A DNA stretch of 16,257 nucleotides, from the NCBI GenBank assembly GCA_947427325.1, contig CANEHP010000030.1, positions 1 to 16,257 of the forward strand, in the 5' to 3' direction. The notes beneath the pieces are model-generated. The model did no database searches. It was given only the letters and a program-made list of their open reading frames with translations, and was not told where the DNA came from. A program made the position numbers and the translations under genes. This document shows positions 13,827-16,257 of this stretch, piece by piece; the stretch's first letter is position 1; each line of letters begins with the position of its first letter. The stretch comes from an uncultured Clostridia bacterium (lineage in GTDB: Bacteria > Bacillota > Clostridia > Oscillospirales > Ruminococcaceae).

Positions 13827-13840
13827 TGTAAACGATTACA
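13827..13840 (+). promoter_or_regulatory. cre-like / LacI-family operator
   Basis: TGTAAACGATTACA is a near-perfect palindrome (TGTAA-ACGA-TTACA) with the central CG of LacI/CcpA sites, and it fits the catabolite-responsive element consensus WTGNAANCGNWNNCA. It begins about seven bases past the predicted transcription start, so a bound repressor would block transcription. CcpA or a local LacI-type regulator could use it; no regulator gene is in the window. Confidence 0.75.
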
Positions 13841-13898
13841 CAAACAGCATTATTTTAAACAAAAAATGCACTTAAGACGCAGAAAGGAAGCTTCCGAT

Positions 13899-16205
13899 AT
13901 GAAATTTTCCGACGGATTCTGGCTCAACAAGCCCGGCTATGATGTTAATTATGCCACTCAAATGTATGAAATTTACCATGATGAAAAATCCATTACCGTA
14001 ATTGCCGCTTGCCAATACATCCAAAACAGAGGTATGACCTTGGGCGGTCCTATTTTGGAAATCACCTTTACCTCCACCTTGGATAACTCGATCAAGGTTA
14101 CCGTTGAGCACTATAAAGCCGCAAGAAAAACAGGCCCCGACTTTAATCTCTATGAGGACGGAAATTTTAAGCCCGTAATAGAAAAAACCGAAAACGGCTA
14201 TTCCCTTACCAGCGGAAAAACCTCCGTTGTTATAGGAGGACAGGGCGGTCCTTGGGACGTAAAATATTACTATGACGGAAAGCTGCTTACAAAAAGCGGC
14301 TGGAGAACCACGTCATATATTAAGGAAGCAGACTGGCGCACCAAAAACCGTATGCTTGAAAAGCAGGGTCAGAATTTCTATGCCGACAGCTCTGACGATT
14401 GCCCCGCAGTTATGCGCGAGATGCTTAATATTTCCGTTGGCGAAAACATTTACGGCTTCGGCGAAAAGTTCAGTACCTTTGTTAAAAACGGTCAAACCGT
14501 CGACGTATGGAACAACGACGGCGGCACCTGCTCCGAGCAGACTTACAAGTCGATCCCCTTCTATGTATCAAGCAGGGGCTACGGCGTATTTGTAAATCAT
14601 CCGGAAAACGTAAACTTTGAGGTTGCCTCCGAAACCGTCTCCAAGGTTTCCTTCAGCGTTCAGGGCGAAAGACTGCAGTATTTCATTTTCGGCGGAGATA
14701 CCGTTGCAGACGTAATTTCACACTACACCGATTTAACGGGAAAGCCCGCCCTTCCTCCCGCCTATACCTTCGGCTTGTGGCTTACTACATCGTTTACCAC
14801 CGACTATGACGAAAAGACCTGCTCCTATTTTATTGACGAAATGGAAAGAAGAGACATTCCCCTTGAAGTGTTCCACTTTGACTGCTTCTGGATGAGAGAG
14901 TTTTGTTGGTGCGATTTCACATGGGACAAAAGAATGTTCCCCGATCCCAAGGCTATGCTTACACGCCTAAAGCAAAAGAATATTGAAATCTGCGTTTGGA
15001 TAAACAGCTATATAGGACAGCGTTCATCGCTCTTTGACGAGGGTGTTGAAAACGGCTACTTTATCAAAAACAAGGACGGCTCTGTATTCCAATGCGATAT
15101 GTGGCAGCCCGGAATGGCCATTGTGGATTTTACCAATCCCGCAGCCTGCCAATGGTATAAATCCAAGCTGAGAGTATTGTGTGAAATGGGCGTAAATGCC
15201 TTTAAGACGGATTTCGGCGAAAGAATCCCTACCGACGTGGTTTATTATGACGGCTCGGATCCTTTGAAAATGCATAATTACTACACCTATTTGTACAACA
15301 AGACCGTTTTCGAGGTTCTTGAAGAATATTACGGCAAGGATAAGGCTTGCTTATTCGCAAGAAGCGCAACAGTGGGTGGTCAGCAGTTCCCTGTTCATTG
15401 GGGCGGAGACTGCTTCAGCAATTACGAATCCATGTGGGAAACCGTAAGAGGCGGCCTTTCTCTGTGCCTGTCGGGCTTCGGCTTCTTCAGTCACGATATA
15501 AGCGGCTTTGAAGCAACCGGCTCGCCCGATCTGTACAAGCGCTGGTGCGCTTTCGGTCTTATGTCCACCCATTCAAGACTTCACGGCAACAGCTCTTACA
15601 GAGTGCCTTGGAATTTTGACGAGGAAAGCTGCGATGTGCTCCGTCACTTTACAAAGCTTAAGGGCAGACTTATGCCTTACCTTTACGCAAATGCCGTTAA
15701 AACTCACCGGACAGGTATTCCTATGATGAGAGCTATGGTAGTGGATTACAGCAGCGATCCCGGTACGCTTAACCTTGACAGACAGTATATGCTGGGCGAT
15801 AATCTTTTGGTTGCTCCGGTATTTAACGAGGAAGGAACTGCTTCCTTCTATCTGCCCGACACAGGAAGATGGACGGATATTCAGACAGGCGAGATCTTGG
15901 ATGGCGGTCATTGGTACGAAAAGAAGTATGATTACTTCGGAATGCCTTTGTATGCTAAGCCTAACAGTATTATTGCCTACGGCGACTTTAAGCGCAATTT
16001 CACATACAACTATGCCGAAAATGCCGAATTGGTCGTATACGGCTTGGAGGAAGGCAGAACGGCGGAATGCATTATCTGCGACGAGAACGGAAAAACGGTT
16101 CTTACTGTTACAGCTGAGAGAAGAGACGGCAAGATTATTGTTAAGTCCGAGGGTACGGGAACATACACTGTAAAGAGTGCAGACGGACTTGAAATCATTA
16201 AGTAA
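13899..16205 (+). CDS. yicI: Alpha-xylosidase, glycoside hydrolase family 31 (YicI-like)
   Basis: This enzyme releases alpha-linked xylose from xyloglucan oligosaccharides such as isoprimeverose; there is no signal peptide, so it acts in the cytoplasm. The 768 residues line up almost throughout with E. coli YicI (772). They show VYGFGEKF-type and NGQTVDVWNNDGGT motifs in the N-terminal beta domain, FGLWLTTSFTTDYDE at the barrel entry, HFDCFWM, the nucleophile Asp438 in KTDFGERIPTD, the acid/base Asp504 in HWGGDC (66 residues apart, as in YicI) and RWCAFGLMSTHSRLHG. The frame has a Met 11 codons earlier (13866), but AAAGGAAG (13883-13890), eight bases before ATG 13899, and the family N-terminus MKFSDGFWL decide for 13899. 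It stands under a strong promoter and a cre-like operator, so it is likely induced by plant cell-wall sugars and repressed by glucose. Confidence 0.94.
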   Translation: MKFSDGFWLNKPGYDVNYATQMYEIYHDEKSITVIAACQYIQNRGMTLGGPILEITFTSTLDNSIKVTVEHYKAARKTGPDFNLYEDGNFKPVIEKTENGYSLTSGKTSVVIGGQGGPWDVKYYYDGKLLTKSGWRTTSYIKEADWRTKNRMLEKQGQNFYADSSDDCPAVMREMLNISVGENIYGFGEKFSTFVKNGQTVDVWNNDGGTCSEQTYKSIPFYVSSRGYGVFVNHPENVNFEVASETVSKVSFSVQGERLQYFIFGGDTVADVISHYTDLTGKPALPPAYTFGLWLTTSFTTDYDEKTCSYFIDEMERRDIPLEVFHFDCFWMREFCWCDFTWDKRMFPDPKAMLTRLKQKNIEICVWINSYIGQRSSLFDEGVENGYFIKNKDGSVFQCDMWQPGMAIVDFTNPAACQWYKSKLRVLCEMGVNAFKTDFGERIPTDVVYYDGSDPLKMHNYYTYLYNKTVFEVLEEYYGKDKACLFARSATVGGQQFPVHWGGDCFSNYESMWETVRGGLSLCLSGFGFFSHDISGFEATGSPDLYKRWCAFGLMSTHSRLHGNSSYRVPWNFDEESCDVLRHFTKLKGRLMPYLYANAVKTHRTGIPMMRAMVVDYSSDPGTLNLDRQYMLGDNLLVAPVFNEEGTASFYLPDTGRWTDIQTGEILDGGHWYEKKYDYFGMPLYAKPNSIIAYGDFKRNFTYNYAENAELVVYGLEEGRTAECIICDENGKTVLTVTAERRDGKIIVKSEGTGTYTVKSADGLEIIK

Positions 16206-16257
16206 GAACTTGTTCTCATAGGAATGGTGCGCAGATTTTCGAGCAAATTTTGTGGAG
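16206..16257. other. Window end after the xylosidase gene
   Basis: These are 52 bases with no gene or terminator hairpin. They include the dyad AGAACTTGTTCT followed by CATAGG, similar to a string in front of the Rpn gene (9443-9461). Confidence 0.4.

Noticed and set aside
13866..13898. Upstream ATG (13866) as the xylosidase start
   Set aside because: The added residues (MHLRRRKEASD) are translated ribosome-site DNA; AAAGGAAG and the YicI-like N-terminus support 13899.

Overview
The window looks like chromosomal DNA of an anaerobic, low-to-moderate GC Gram-positive bacterium of the Clostridia (Ruminococcus/Oscillospira type is my guess, not proven). The evidence is the reverse-rubrerythrin peroxidase, a T-box riboswitch in front of cysE-cysS, a cre-like catabolite operator, strong AGGAGG ribosome sites, sigma-A promoters with 17-base spacers, and a YicI-type alpha-xylosidase suited to plant-polysaccharide use.

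Layout, left to right. (1) 1-3843, plus strand: the end of a cell-surface-like beta-rich protein, an ABC ATPase and a large ABC permease, all joined by ATGA stop/start overlaps. The permease is interrupted near its 3' end by a -1 frame change at a run of six T; the missing C-terminal membrane segments continue intact in the next frame. (2) 3882-4227: a badly decayed IS256-family transposase remnant, then a terminator shared with (3) a minus-strand rubredoxin-rubrerythrin peroxidase gene. (4) 5172-9313, plus strand: a three-gene operon of a MATE exporter and two FAD-dependent oxidoreductases, driven by a near-consensus promoter. (5) 9403-10800: an Rpn-family (PD-(D/E)XK) nuclease gene with its own promoter, followed directly by a stand-alone, almost identical copy of only its C-terminal domain. 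(6) 11059-13641, minus strand: cysE and cysS behind a T-box leader with a probable UGC specifier. (7) 13785-16205, plus strand: a GH31 alpha-xylosidase with a strong promoter and a cre/LacI-type operator just past the -10 box.

The most interesting part is region 5. Rpn proteins of E. coli have been reported to be toxin-antitoxin, anti-phage systems in which the C-terminal domain is also made alone from an internal start and blocks the full-length nuclease; that domain carries four-residue repeats of variable number. Here the nuclease gene has an internal ATG (10025) behind a perfect AGGAGG, and the downstream duplicate begins at exactly the equivalent ATG (10440). The two small proteins differ mainly in having seven versus two GRAE repeats. 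This suggests a nuclease with both an intragenic and a separate, shorter-repeat antitoxin. The gene sequences and starts are seen directly; the toxin-antitoxin reading is inference from the family.

Most of the other genes are ordinary housekeeping or metabolism. The second item worth checking is the permease frame change, which falls on a U UUU UUG heptamer that would give the full-length protein by -1 slippage, although a simple indel or sequence error is more likely.
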